From: Allium sativum
Lineage: Eukaryota; Streptophyta; Magnoliopsida; Asparagales; Amaryllidaceae
Length of the DNA stretch: 64,000 nt
Direction: 5' to 3'
Assembly (NCBI GenBank): GCA_030737875.1
Contig: CM060920.1
Location: 480,778,861-480,842,860 of the forward strand
The translations under genes and the position numbers were made by a program. Of this stretch, positions 11,145 through 22,423 are shown piece after piece; positions within the stretch are counted from its first letter, which is position 1, and each line of letters starts with the position of its first letter. The notes under the pieces were generated by a model, which was not told where the DNA came from, made no database searches, and was given only the letters and a program-made list of their open reading frames with translations.

Positions 11145-14100
11145 TGAAACACCCCACCTCCATTAAGGTCACTCACAAAGGGAATGCCTTAACTTTGGTG
11201 GAGGTTTATGAGTAAAAGCCACAGATGAACTCAAGACAGATATAAATACACATATTTTAAACAGCGGAAACCAAACAAACTTTTATTTCATCAATACGTG
11301 TATCAAACAAAGATTTCCATAATTGTCTCAAAATACTTTCAACATTACAACCTCATAACTGTCTTGATTATTAAAGAAGCATGAAAACATAAATAAAGTG
11401 ACGAAAATCCCCATAGTGATATCCAAAGCCATTATCCGAGCAAGAAAGATCCAAATCATACATCTACGTTCTTGGTGCTTGTAAAGAGCCTGACTGAGTT
11501 GAGTTGTTTCCTCCCTGTGGACCTGGGGGGGAAACGAAAGAAAAGAAGACGAAAAGAAAATAGGGTCAGACATAAAGCCTGAGTAAATCTAGTAACTCTT
11601 CAATATGTGAATAAGAAAAGGATATGATGGATATAAACTAAAAATAGGAAAGTGTCACAGGCTAAGGAAGTGTCGAATGTACTATCACACCCATACTATA
11701 TCTCTGCACCTACTCGAGTTTATTCTAACTGGCACCCCATGGTGAGGGTGAAGTGATCCCCATTCTTATTAAAGATCAGCTCCTACTCGCATTAACATGT
11801 GTCATACGGCCCCCAAGAATTGTAGATACCTATGCTGGTCCCACCATGGGGTGTATCAAGACCCATGGTGGCGGCCCCGACACAAAACTAGAAGACATAG
11901 GTTATACTACTGGTGTCCCCAGTGCCCTGGTTGTATGCTCCGGAGTGTGTGCACGCCCGCACCCCGTTAGACCTGCACTGTGCACCCACCGCCGTCGTTT
12001 GACCGCTTACAATCAGCCCAGTAATCGTGCCCCACCCTGCCTAGTTTCAGGGTACCATTGATACCTAACTTTGGGTTACTGCTGAAACGGGTCTCTCGTT
12101 ACCAGGATTTTCTAGTCAAACATGTTAAGTGGTTAAGTGTCTGAATTTACCTAACCCCACCCATCAATTCTTGTTAACATGTTGAATTTGGTTAAGTGTT
12201 ATAGTTGACTTAACCCTACCATCTGTCCTTAGCCTCTTAGGAGCACCTGACCACTCACATTAGACAGGTATTGCTACGGTTACTGGATATGCCGGTCGGT
12301 TCCGGGCAGGTTTACACCGTAGCTCAGTCTAACCTCGGGTCCTTATTGGGCTCAATGCTTAACCACCCACATTGGATAGGTATTGTTGTGACTACTGGAC
12401 AGCCGGGCGGGTCCGGGCAGGTTTACATCACAACTCAATCCAACCTCGGGTTAAGCATATCGTGTTTTCTAGATTTACATATTTTATTACTTTTCAACTA
12501 CATGTAAATGTCATATCTTTTATTTTTGGGTATTTCAATTCATACCGCTTATGTGTCATAATCATTGGCATGTACCAAACATGCCAACATATACTTTTCA
12601 TATTTTACACCCAACGTTATTACCCCCGTTTGTTCGCAACGTTATAACATGTGTTGGGCTTGTCACAATTCAGCCCAACTTTATAAACGTGAGGAAAGGG
12701 GGAAATCGTGAACATGTAATACATAAAGGTGTGTGGCGCATGAACTTGCAATTTGGCGATTCAACTAGCATATAACATGGGTCATGTGAACTTGCATTTG
12801 AATCAAAGTATGACTAAGTAGGTGACATATGAAATGGCATAGTTTTAGGCAAATACAAACTTGTATTTAAACATGTTAACTTGGCATAATATCAAACACA
12901 AGACTAACATGATGTATGTTCACCAAAATGTACAATTTTAACATCAAATCATATAGCCTATGAACTTGCATAGTTTATGAAACATAGATCCAATTATACT
13001 TGCAAATAGACAAAATCTTGCATAGTTTATGAAACATAGATCCAATTATACTTGCAAATAAACAAAATCTTGCATAGTTTATGAAACATAGATCTAATTA
13101 TACTTGATGAAACATAAGTCCGATTATACTTGCAAATGAACTTGCATAGTTTATTAAACATAGATCTAATTATGCTTGCAAATAAACATAAGAACAATAT
13201 CATAGGTTTTGGATCAAAAAGGTCTATAACATGTTTACATAAATTCCAACTTAGACATAGTCCATGCCGTCGCCATATACATAAAATGACCAAATTCTAA
13301 TTTTCGCCACAAACTTGCAAGTACAATCATTCAATAGGCTTGCATCAATCAATTTTATGCCACAAACATCAATACATAAGTCATGATAGAACCATCACAA
13401 TACATAGAATAAAAACACAATTCAATTTTCATATACATCGAATCACATCACAGTTTTTATTCATATTCTGAAAGGTTACTATACTTACAACGTGTGATGA
13501 ATTCTTGTTTTCTGATTTTTGTTATTCTGATTTGGAGATGCTCTCCTTTGGGTAGCAAAGTTGCATTGAATGATTTCATTAAGCTTTGATTTGATTCGTC
13601 TCTTAGGCTTGTTGGCTTGTCTCTAGGGTTTCTAATTGACGGCCATTCCTAGTTCCTCTCCAACAGCATGACGGCTATTGTATTCTATTATTTGTGTGAG
13701 TTTTGGGTTAGGTTTGAGTTGTATTTATAGAATTTTAAATTGTTTTGAGCCGTCGGATGAAGATAGGTGGAATCTAGACCATACAAAGTTCAAAGAGCCA
13801 CTCAAAAGGTGACACGTAAGCCCTAGTGACTCAGCCAAGCATCAGAATTCGACCAGACCCTGATCAGGCCAGCCAGGACCTGACCAGCAGGTCAATCTGA
13901 CCTGGGCGCACTTGGCAGGTGCGCCAGGCTAAAAATGTACTGGCGCACTTCCCAAGTGCGCCAGTTCATTTCTGTTCTGGCGCACTTCCTAAGTGCGCCA
14001 GTGCATTCTGACCCGTTTTCTGGTTTTTCGCCCAACTTCGTTCGTCCATATCTTCTTTATACAATATCCGTTTTACGCAAACTTGAACTCTATCTCAATC

Positions 14101-14212
14101 AGAATTTCGAGACGGACGCAATGGCGTGACCATTTCCCTTGATTTCATCATTTATAATTAATTATACTTTAATTCGTGAAGCTTGACGTTATAGAATTCA
14201 CGGGGTGTTACA
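11145..14212 (-). repeat. Element A 5' LTR
   Basis: 3068 bp, direct repeat of 2964-6038. It carries the same internal modules: hairpin array 12131-12220, paired inverted-repeat block 12260-12443, 52-bp tandem repeats about 12960-13190, TATA-like box 13722-13729 and palindromes at 13902-13927, 13940-13964 and 13977-14001. The middle palindrome here is perfect. This copy would drive transcription of A. Confidence 0.95.
13902..14001 (-). repeat. Three GC-rich palindromes in U3 of A 5' LTR
   Basis: Same arms as in the other LTR; 13940-13964 is a perfect 11-bp inverted repeat with a CCC loop. They lie in the promoter-proximal part of the functional 5' LTR, between its outer edge and the TATA-like box. 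Confidence 0.85.
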
Positions 14213-14349
14213 ATTTGATTCTTTGTTTGCTTAAGCATCGTAAGTGGACCCAATGGAAGGTTATGAATGGAACCTAAAGCGCATTGAAGTCAAGATGGAG
14301 AAATGCGACAAAAATGCGAATTCGAGTTTTCTCAGTGAAAGCACCAAAA
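14213..14349 (-). other. Element F leader (PBS to gag start)
   Basis: 137 bp between the F 5' LTR and the A insertion. Its left 5 bp are the ATTTG target duplication. Joined across A, it runs straight into the F gag ATG at 2960, so F keeps a short leader. Confidence 0.8.
14331..14346 (-). other. Primer-binding region of F
   Basis: Minus strand TGGTGCTTTCACTGAG, three bases from the LTR end. C has TGGTGCATTCACTGAG at the same place, so F and C share a primer type. I could not assign the tRNA. Confidence 0.7.
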
Positions 14350-15143
14350 TGTTGATGGCGGAATATGTTGTAAACACCTAAGATTTTTTAATTGCGTAAG
14401 AATTATAGTTTCCCGTGGAAATATAAGTGTAGAAAGTAGTAAATAACGTAAGAGATTTATAGTAGTTTGGTCCCGTTAGGGGCCTATGTCCACTTTGGAA
14501 GAGTCGCTGATATTTTATTATTAATAAAGAGTTACAAGCTTAGGAATATCTCACAACATCCATTTACAAACATTTCTAATTATTTTGATGTCATAATGAT
14601 CATATATGAATATTAGGGAAAAGTTGCTTTTGTCCTTCTTCTTCCTCAAAGCATGGACGTCATTAGAGATGTCACTTGAACCTCTCAAGAGGTGTCAAAT
14701 CAGCCAATTTCCTATAACCTCTGAAGTGTGAGTTTGGGGGAATTTATAGTGGAGTGGTTAGGTGGGAGTAGGTAGGAGTAGGGGACCACAATAGTACATT
14801 TCGGACCCCAGAGCACAATCCACTAGTAACTCGGACCCCTTCCCCCATACCCCCAAAAGACTCGTACTCTACCTCAAGGGTACATGTTTCAGGTTGACAT
14901 TGTGGAACAAAGTTGGGGGGCATGGGTGGTTCGGGTACGAGTCCGAGGGAGTCGATGGTTTCGGGTACGAACCCGTGAATAGAGGGGTACGTGCATGCTC
15001 GGTATTGAGGAGTTGTGAGGCTTATACTTGCAAGACCTTTTTCCGGCTTGTTTCCTTAGCTTTTTGGCGACACTTTGGGTTGTAACATCACGCGATGGGT
15101 TGAGTTGTGCGTGTCTTGTGTACTTTTGGGAATTGGACCAACA
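14350..15143 (-). repeat. Element F 5' LTR
   Basis: 794 bp with inverted ends (minus strand TGTTGGTCC...CCATCAACA), directly followed by the primer region on the minus strand. Contains the plant LTR motif GTGGACATAGGC...ACCAAACTACTATAAA near 14,455-14,500 (minus), also seen in C. Its partner LTR lies outside the window, so the 5' boundary is inferred from the terminal bases only. Confidence 0.7.
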
Positions 15144-15412
15144 GGTCAGTTAACAATATATATTTAAAATTACACTAAATAGCCATTACTAGGCAAATTC
15201 TGCTTGATCAGTCTACTAGTTAGAGAAACACATCCCAATTAATGGCTATTTTGTGCCATTAATTGGCTATTTGTGTGTGTGTGTGTGTGTTATAATAAAT
15301 GAGGATAGATTTTAACATATCTTAACACAACTAAAACACACACATATTAACTAACTCTTCAATCAATCTTCATTTCTTTGTTGTCATGAATCAAAAATCT
15401 CATAAATTAACA
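15144..15412 (-). repeat. LTR remnant of copia element G, broken by F
   Basis: On the minus strand, TGTTAATTTATGAG follows directly on a copia-type polypurine tract, as an LTR start would. The LTR runs left for 269 bp until F interrupts it. Contains a (GT)n microsatellite at about 15273-15291. Confidence 0.6.
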
Positions 15413-15428
15413 TTCTCCCCCTTCTTTG
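15413..15428 (-). other. Polypurine tract of copia element G
   Basis: Minus strand CAAAGAAGGGGGAGAA next to an LTR start. Two further GGGGGAG tracts occur upstream (about 15,468 and 15,617), the same multiple-PPT style as in D. Confidence 0.65.
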
Positions 15429-15854
15429 ATTGATGACAACATCTTGCAATTGTATAGAGTTATTATTTTCTCCCCCTGAATGTATGCTTGCATATATTTG
15501 TTTCTCCTAAATATAACGCTTCTCTGCAACATTTTGTTAGTGCATATATAAATAAATACTTACCATTTGTTTTCCTATAACAAAATATTAGCGGAATATA
15601 TATAATACCTTAATTTTTCTCCCCCTTTGTCACCGATTAAAAAGAATATGTACTATTATAAAGCAGTAATCGAGAACAGTAAAGAGAATACAAGAAAAAT
15701 AGATAAAGATTACACAACATAGAGATAGTTTTAAAGTACAAACAGCAAAACAAAATATGAAGTTCAAATGAGACTATTTAGTACAAGTCTCTAGAGTTTT
15801 ATCCAAAAGGAAGTAAGGAAAAGAGATCATTTAGTATAGATCTCATAAGTTCAT
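15429..15854 (-). other. AT-rich 3' non-coding region of G
   Basis: No coding or RNA signal seen. Holds the two extra GGGGGAG tracts on the minus strand. Confidence 0.5.
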
Positions 15855-16118
15855 TTAGTTCAAAATAAGGATAAGCAAACTTACTACCATGATAGTCTTA
15901 GATGGTATCGGACTCTGTAATTTTCGATAACATCCAATTGATAGGTGATATTGGCCTTTTCCTGGATCCGTAGCTTGATTTGAAGAAGTAATCGAACAAG
16001 AAATCGCATTCCGCATAATACTTAGAAATTTCTTTTCCATCTTTTTATCAATTCTCTTACGTCTAGCTTCTAGAAGGAGTTGATTATGTGCTACAACATC
16101 TATTGCTTAGCGAGTAAT
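15855..16118 (-). pseudogene. Decayed 3' part of the plant-transposon-like ORF
   Basis: In the same frame as the ORF ending at 16119, after two stops. Reads IDVVAHNQLLLEARRKRIDKKMEK and then an unrecognised tail ending at 15855. The charged, helical start resembles a coiled coil. The function is not recognisable. Confidence 0.35.
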
Positions 16119-17046
16119 TTAAGATTCATTCGTTAAGCGAACATCTTCTGGATTAGCAAAAGTAGCACTAGATGATGGTTGATTTTTCTCTCTATTCTTC
16201 CATTCCTCCAAACTCATTATTCTCCAAACCATATGCAATAATTTCATCATTTTTAGATTCTTACTATCAAGAATTTTTACCTCCAACGTGTCGGATGTTG
16301 GTTCGGGTATATCCGCATTTGCAAAGATTTGCCTAAGATATTCATCGTAGTAGAAGTAAGTTAGAGTTCCGGTAGTAAAAAGAAAGATATGATCCAATAT
16401 TTTTTGCATCCAATTGTTTTTTATCTCCATCATAAATTGCATACAATGCTCGAAAGATTTCGGCATACACTAAGTAAATTGTTCCGGTGCAAGGCAAGAT
16501 TGTTCGAGTTAAGGCATGATGTGGTAGCCTTGCACTAGGCCGTAGACCTTTAGTTCTCGAGCCATCTGAGTCATCATAAATAAATAAATAACTTACTTCA
16601 TCTCGTATTCCAATATCACAAGATAATTGTTCTAATGGCATTCCATCTGCCGGAGAATTCATTATATTACCCATTTTTTCTATGGTAAGAAAGACTGGAT
16701 TGCCACATACCAAGCTCCAAGCACAATTATGTGGATTACTAAGAACTAGATGATCCAAATTTAAGTTTTCTAGGAAGAGTTTTACCATAACAATGTTGAC
16801 CTTCCAATTGTTTTTCTCATTACCCACTAAGGACTCAAGTATTCCTTTTTGTGTTAATCGTTGTAAGCCATATGTTTCAAAATCAGGAAATTTAACAAAC
16901 ACACCTTCGATGAACTTTAGTTTTTCCACATTTCTCAATCTATCTTTTGCAATATCATTGTATAGACATTTGGAGATATATGGACCTATGGGTTTCTCTT
17001 GAGAAGATGAAGCACCTCTTCTTGGTCTCTTGCTTGGAGGAGCCAT
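16119..17046 (-). pseudogene. Putative plant transposon protein-like ORF, frameshifted
   Basis: The start codon at 17046-17044 opens with a basic MAPPSKRPRRG. Residues 50-210 show the layout I associate with the 'putative plant transposon protein' domain of retroelement-derived plant ORFs: a W-V-FLENL strand segment, then GLRPSARLPHHALTRTILP and an IYLVYAEIFRALYAI helix. The frame shifts between about 16340 and 16466; the second frame continues as a DEYLRQIFANADIPEP segment to a stop at 16119. Domain assignment is by eye and weak. It could be the extra 3' ORF of copia element G or a separate captured gene. Confidence 0.5.
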
Positions 17047-17509
17047 TGATTTGATGATATGAGGTAGAAAATTTGAATTTTTGCTGATGGGACATAGCTT
17101 AGGGTTTTTATTTGAGAAAACTAGGTTTTAGAAATGAAGTAGAAAGTAGTTCAGGGGGTTATAAAGTAGTAAATCGGGTAGCAGTTTCTTGCTCCCCAAA
17201 TTACGTACCAGTCGATTGGTATGGAATCCACCGGTCGACTGGTGGCTGACAAACTGGTTTTCCAGTCGATTGGTATAAAATATTAGTTTTATCTTTTATA
17301 AAACTCAAGTTATATAATCTCTTTGATTATAGAATTAGTGACATTCATATAAACTTTCTTTTAATATGTATACAATTCGATTTAATTTGAAGATATATAA
17401 ATATTTTTATTTAAGAACAGCGGGAAATACACATTTAGCTATTGCATTATCCGTCAATGCAATATTTATTATCTTGAAACAAACAAACTCAAAAGAAATA
17501 ATAAGAGAA
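17047..17509 (-). promoter_or_regulatory. Upstream region of the 17046 ORF with TATA-like box
   Basis: On the minus strand, CTTTATAACCCCCTG near 17,155 precedes a possible leader and the ATG at 17046. Farther upstream, three ACCAGTCGAYYGGT-type palindromes lie at about 17,210-17,275. I see nothing else here. Confidence 0.35.
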
Positions 17510-17604
17510 TCATATTATCCCGAATCTGAAGAAGTTGATTCCTTTTGGGAGTTCCGGGTTTAGCTCCCTCGTTATCCTTGTAGTTTTTTCCCACGAATTA
17601 GGAC
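17510..17604 (-). pseudogene. Downstream end of unidentified minus-strand frame, split by the MITE
   Basis: Continues the frame of 60537-60966 across the MITE insertion without shift (WEKTTRITRELNPELPKGINF) and stops at TGA 17510-17512. Includes one copy of the 8-bp MITE target duplication (17597-17604). Confidence 0.5.
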
Positions 17605-17951
17605 CAAGGTTTTAAATTTTGGATATTGGTCGTGTTTCGTCTCGGGTATATTATAGACTCGGTCGCGTATCAGGGGAGATCTCGGAAGAGATGAGTCTAA
17701 CTCGAGAGTTCGTCTCGGATTTTCATTCGGCTCTAAAAGTTCATATCGGAACAATCTCGTGGTACATGATATGTTAAAAATGATATTTTAAAAAAATGAT
17801 TTTTTTGAATGCTGTCAAAAACATAGTAACTTAAACTTAAAATGCAAAATAACTTTATTATTCTTTATTTTGCGAAAGATCATTCATACTCTAAATCATA
17901 ACCTTAAAACAGGAATATTGTTAGACAGGAAACATTAAAAGGATCCAAAAC
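17605..17951. mobile_element. hAT-like MITE, left part
   Basis: Begins CAAGGTTTTAAATTTTGG directly after ATTAGGAC (17597-17604). The right end (reverse complement CACTATTTCAAATCTCG) is at 60528 and is followed by the same ATTAGGAC (60529-60536). An 8-bp duplication with imperfect terminal inverted repeats fits the hAT superfamily. Total length without B is about 756 bp; no transposase frame is seen. Confidence 0.75.
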
Positions 17952-19570
17952 TGTAACACCCCACGTCCGTTAGTGTCACACACAAAGGGAATGCACTAAG
18001 TTCTATGGAGCATTTAGGGTAAAAGATGTAGATAAATTACAAGACAGACAGAAATTAAACAGCGGAAAATAAAACTTTGCTTTATTGATAAAATAATTTG
18101 TACAATGGTTTCTTTACAATATCAGAGTATCATCTGTCTTACAAAATAAAGAAGCATAAAAATACATTTATATTCCCCAATTTTGGCAAGAGCCAGCCAT
18201 AACATCCGAAAAGAGAATCCAAGCAAAACTTCGACAAATCTTCAAGCTGGGAAAGAGTGACAGTCCAACTTAGCCTGAGCTATACTATTCCCTCCTTTAC
18301 TACCTGGGGGGGAGGGGAAACGTAAGAAAAGAAGACGAAAGAAAAACAGAGTCAGACATAAAGCCTGAGTAAGTTCAGTAACTTCTAGCATGTGAACATG
18401 GAAAACAAAACGACATGAATTAACTGAATACAAGATAACACCATGATGATAGGGTCAGCAAGATTACACAAGATCAACACAAGATATGCTAAGATAAGAT
18501 AAACCGGATGTTCTCTAATACTTTCGCCGCTTCGCCATTTCCTTGTTGTACGGATTTCTATTATCTCTGCACCACCTAACTAATGTCCCAACTAGTAACG
18601 CTAACGTGATCCCAATCCCTGTATTTTCCATCGCCTTCAGGCATCCATTTATTTATTTGTTACCTAGACTTAATCTAGGGTTTTCTACCAAGTGCCTTCT
18701 AGATTTTACGCTGTCTGCTGAATGCTTCTCGGATTCAGGATTTATGCCACCTAGTTCAACAAGGAATTATGCTACCTGTCGAACGATGCCCCAAGTCTAG
18801 GACACACTACCTAGAGTGGTATATGTTCCTATACTTCCCCACGCATGTATCGCGAATCGTTATCGCTTGTCTAGATGCACATGTCCTGTAATGTGCGACC
18901 CGAGTCCTGTGTCAGGGAAAATCAAGGAATACAGAACTCGGTCGGGAGCTTTCAGATATCTGCCGATGCAGATGCTAAGGTCTGTTTTTATTCTAGTGGC
19001 TATGGTCCCACTTGACCCCTCCCTCAACTAATGAAAGGCACACCTTGAAAAATGAGAACTATACGAAGGCCCCCGGTACCCTACTATCCTATGGCCATCC
19101 TCACCCATAACTAGATAGCAAGTATATGGTCTTTTGGAGTTCTCCGCCTTTCCGCTTCACGTATCTCGATTGACTCAAGATGGATGGTAGACGACAAGTT
19201 GCTATCACAGGGCTACCGTTTTCTCGCCGAATCACGCCGGTCCATCCTAGTCTTTAGGTTGCCATATATTGCAACCAAGGCATACCCCGGGTTCTTCTAC
19301 GCAGACCTTAACCTCTGTGAGCCCAGGAGGATCATCTGCAGCCTCACAGAGGGATACCAAGAGTACCCTCACGTCCCCTCGAAGCCTCGGGCTTCGTAAC
19401 CCAATTCGTTGGAGCCTCCTTTTTACTCAGACGGACATTCGCTCCTTCCCGTGTTATACTAAGAATTACTACTTAGTTTTACTAACTAAGATTTACCACT
19501 TAGTTTCCAGAATCGTTGTTTTGTTTCACTAAGGTTTACTACTTAGTTCTCTTTCCCGTCAATTTGGATT

Positions 19571-20257
19571 GGTTAAGTGTCATTAGTCAATTCAAGCCAA
19601 CTTAACCCTCTTCATTCATCCTGTTAAACTGGTTAAGTGTTATCAGTAATTCATGATGACTTAACCCTACCACAAACCAAGTTATATCGGTTAAGTATTT
19701 CTTATTACTTAACCCTACCCATTCATCCTGTATTGGTTAAGTGTTCCTTGGCAGTCTGTTTTAACTGACATGTTATTATTAATGGTTAAGTATCATCCCT
19801 TCATGTTTTAGACTTAACCCTATTCCTTTATCACAATCCGATGGTTAAGTGTTCAAGCTTACTTAACCCTACGGTCTAGCCCAGCTAACATATCAAATTG
19901 GCTAAGTGTATTTACCTAACCCAACCTCTAGACTAGTTAACATGTTAATTTGGCTAAGTGTATTAACTTTACTTAACCCCGCCTTCTAGTCTAGTTAACA
20001 TGTTGATTTGGCCAAGTGTTTTCTTAGTTACTTAACCCCTACAAATCCGGTCTTGTTACCATAAGTTTGGTTAAGTGTTCCTATGGACTTAGCCCTCCCA
20101 TTCTAGCTTGACTGTGTTAAGTTGGTTAAGTGTTTCTATGGACTTAACCCTCCCATTCTAGCTTTACTGTGTTAAGTGTCTGTATGAACCTAACCCCACC
20201 CATCGGTTTGGTTATCTTGTTGAATTGGTTAAGTGTCTTAGTTAACTTAACCCTACC
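19571..20257 (-). repeat. Array of about twelve GGTTAAGTGT / ACTTAACCC hairpin units (B1)
   Basis: Units of 45-70 bp, each with GGTTAAGT followed 15-35 bp later by ACTTAACC; spacers differ. The array is conserved at 25728-26414 and 57220-57906, and a two-unit version lies in A. Confidence 0.85.
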
Positions 20258-20306
20258 ATTCTTGCTCTAGCTTTAATTAAATAGATTAAAGCCGCGACCA
20301 CTCACA

Positions 20307-20379
20307 TTAGACAGATATTGTTGCGAATACTGGATGTGTCGGTTGGTTCCGGGCTGGTTTACATCGCAACTCAGTCTAA
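20307..20379 (-). repeat. Paired inverted-repeat block (B1)
   Basis: Outer arms TTAGAC (20307-20312) and GTCTAA (20374-20379); inner arms GTTGCGA (20320-20326) and TCGCAAC (20364-20370). Homologous to the A block but with different inner-arm bases that still pair. Other B copies: 26464-26536 and 57956-58028. Confidence 0.8.
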
Positions 20380-21498
20380 CCTCGGGTTAGGCATATTCGT
20401 GTTTTCTAAGTTCAAAGGGTTTTGATTAATTTTCAAATCAGGTTTTGAAAGTAACCATCCCGTCCGTCGGATCAGTTAGGGATAGCCAGGGAGAGCAGGA
20501 AACTTGTATTTTCCAAACCCAAGCCTAGACACTATCCTCTCTGTCACCCTAGAACTTTCTGGTGTGTTATTAAAAGAGATGTCGTTAACAAACCTTTAAT
20601 TTGTCTAAATTTACATTTTCTCATTTAGGACAAATTCTATAAGTAAATTATTCCTAATTTACTTATCTCCTAATTACTCTTTTAATGTAAATTGTCAACC
20701 TTTATTCTTATGGCCCATTTTCCCCTCTATATCATATTTATGCTTTTTGGTATGTAAACTATACCAAATCAAGCGTCACTAACCATGATTTTGCTAGACA
20801 TGACAATTATTCCCAATTACGGCCAATTTCAAATTTATGCCAATATACCTATTATGCCAAATTAGCTAATCCAATTTTGATTTAACATTCTAATTACAGT
20901 TCATGTCAAACTAGACTTATTATTCTAGTTCACAATTCATGTAAATGCTAGACTTACAAGTCACTACTAGATTCAAATTACACATCCTATAACTCATGTA
21001 AAATTTATCCAATTTGCATACTTATGAACATGCCATAATACATGTTCCCAATTTATGCCAATTTCCAATTTAAAACCACGTTTTTAGTAAATTTCATATT
21101 TTGCCCAAATCGTATTCCCACCGTTCGTATAATCGTGATTCAATCTAGATTATAGATAAATCTAGATTCGTAGAAAATAGGGAATGAACCAAAGATGCTA
21201 TGCAAAAGATAGACATAATAACTGGCATAAAAAGGGTTGAATAACGACGTAGGTTCAAGAACATGGGTAGATCTAACTTAATAGGTAAATTCCCAAGGTC
21301 TAAAACCAAAGAAAACCAAGAATAGACAGAATAGAAAATCAGGTTTAGACCCAATTTCACAGTCACAAAACTTAAGCAGCACTTTCCTAGTAATGAATCA
21401 CAGTTGTTCTTGTTATGTCATAGGCAATAGTTTATGTTTCCTAATCAAAGGTATAGGCTTGTGTTCATAGTCAAGGAAATAATTCTCATAGTCACAGT

Positions 21499-21582
21499 CA
21501 TAGGCAATGTTCATAGTCATAGGCGATGTTCATAGTCGTAGGCGATGTTCATAGTCATAGGCGATGTTCATAGTCATAGGCA
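21499..21582 (-). repeat. 19-bp minisatellite in B1 LTR
   Basis: Unit ATAGTCATAGGCGATGTTC, about four copies; 53003-53108 and 59240-59342 hold about one or two more copies each. Contiguous units with no spacers. Confidence 0.9.
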
Positions 21583-21975
21583 TGGCCTAATTGGTCATCG
21601 AATCATAACAGTTCTTAATTAGGTCCAAAGATATAGGCACAGATTCGAATAGAGAGAGATTTGGCATATTCTTTTATTCCTTTAATTTCATGTCACGAAT
21701 AGAGAAAGCGTTCATATCTAAAAATAACCGACTTACAGAGATTAGATTAGAATAGAAAGATGGAGTTGCTATGATTCGTGCGACGTTGCTCGAAATCGTT
21801 TGAGGTAGCCTTTGATTCTCATTCTGAAGCCTTAATCTTGATTCGAACCTCCTCTTGACAACTTGAGCAGCACTTCCTCGTCTTGATTTATTTTATATAT
21901 TACTTATTTATATATTTTCTCAGAGGTAGCATAAGGATAGAAAAGAATTGTGAATAGAGAAGAAGACTAGGGCTG

Positions 21976-21983
21976 TTTATATA
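21976..21983 (-). promoter_or_regulatory. TATA box of B1 LTR
   Basis: Minus-strand TATATAAA about 440 bp inside the 5' edge; equivalents at 53505-53512 and 59739-59746. It lies just downstream of the palindrome cluster. Confidence 0.5.
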
Positions 21984-22076
21984 GTGTATAAGTCAACGAA
22001 TCTGGTCAGAATGGCGTCCGGATACAGAGAAACGAATCAGGTTCAAAAAGCTGGAAAAAGCGGGGGGGGAGGGGGG

Positions 22077-22181
22077 GTCGACTCCCCAGTCGACCTGGGG
22101 GGGGGGGTCGACTACCTAGTCGACTCCCCAGTCGACCTGGGGGGTTCGACTTCCCAGTCGACTCCCCAGTCGACCTGGGTC
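22077..22181 (-). repeat. GTCGAC palindrome cluster in U3 of B1
   Basis: Repeated CCCCAGTCGACCTGGGG-like palindromes separated by G-runs. B1 has the longest cluster; B2 (53597-53672) and B3 (59837-59871) are shorter, so copy number varies between LTRs of one element. Position corresponds to the GC-rich palindromes of A. Confidence 0.85.
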
Positions 22182-22423
22182 CTAGGCGGGAAATTTCCCG
22201 CCCAGCCCACTTCTGAGTCTGTTTTGAAATTTGAACTTTGCTGAAACTTCCGGAGGCCATATCTTCCTCATACGGACTCCGATTTACGCAAACTTGGACT
22301 CGTTTTCAAGCAGAATTCCGAGACGAACGCAATGGCTCATCCCGTTTCCCTTGATTTTGATTTTAAATTTTAATTCTGCCTTGATTTGTGAATCTTAGTG
22401 TTGTAGAATTACGGGGTGTTACA

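Larger units (their letters stand above)
2964..14212 (-). mobile_element. Element A: nearly complete Ty3/gypsy chromovirus (Tekay/Del-like)
   Basis: Two direct LTRs (2964-6038 and 11145-14212) flank one gag-pol frame read on the minus strand, so the 5' LTR is the right one. Both LTRs are bounded by short inverted ends (TGTAACACCCC...GGGGTGTTTCA on the minus strand). A perfect 5-bp target duplication ATTTG lies at 2959-2963 and 14213-14217. PBS and PPT are both present. Nine substitutions in about 310 bp of LTR (3579-3890 against 11753-12064) give roughly 3% divergence, an old insertion by the standards of this window. The C-terminal chromodomain and 3-kb LTRs suggest the Tekay/Del clade; that clade call is inference. 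It interrupts element F just upstream of F gag. Confidence 0.95.
17952..22423 (-). repeat. Element B left LTR (B1)
   Basis: 4472 bp, ends TGTAACACCCC and GGGGTGTTACA. Modules: hairpin array 19571-20257, paired inverted-repeat block 20307-20379, 19-bp minisatellite 21499-21582, TATA-like box on minus at 21976-21983, GTCGAC palindromes 22077-22181. Lacks the 90-bp tandem duplication present in the other two LTRs. Confidence 0.93.

Noticed and set aside
19571..20257. TTAACCCTA words resembling telomere repeats
   Set aside because: The plant telomere unit is CCCTAAA; these are separated words within hairpin units.
21499..21582. Regular short repeats that could suggest a CRISPR array
   Set aside because: Units are contiguous with no unique spacers and lie in a plant LTR: a minisatellite.
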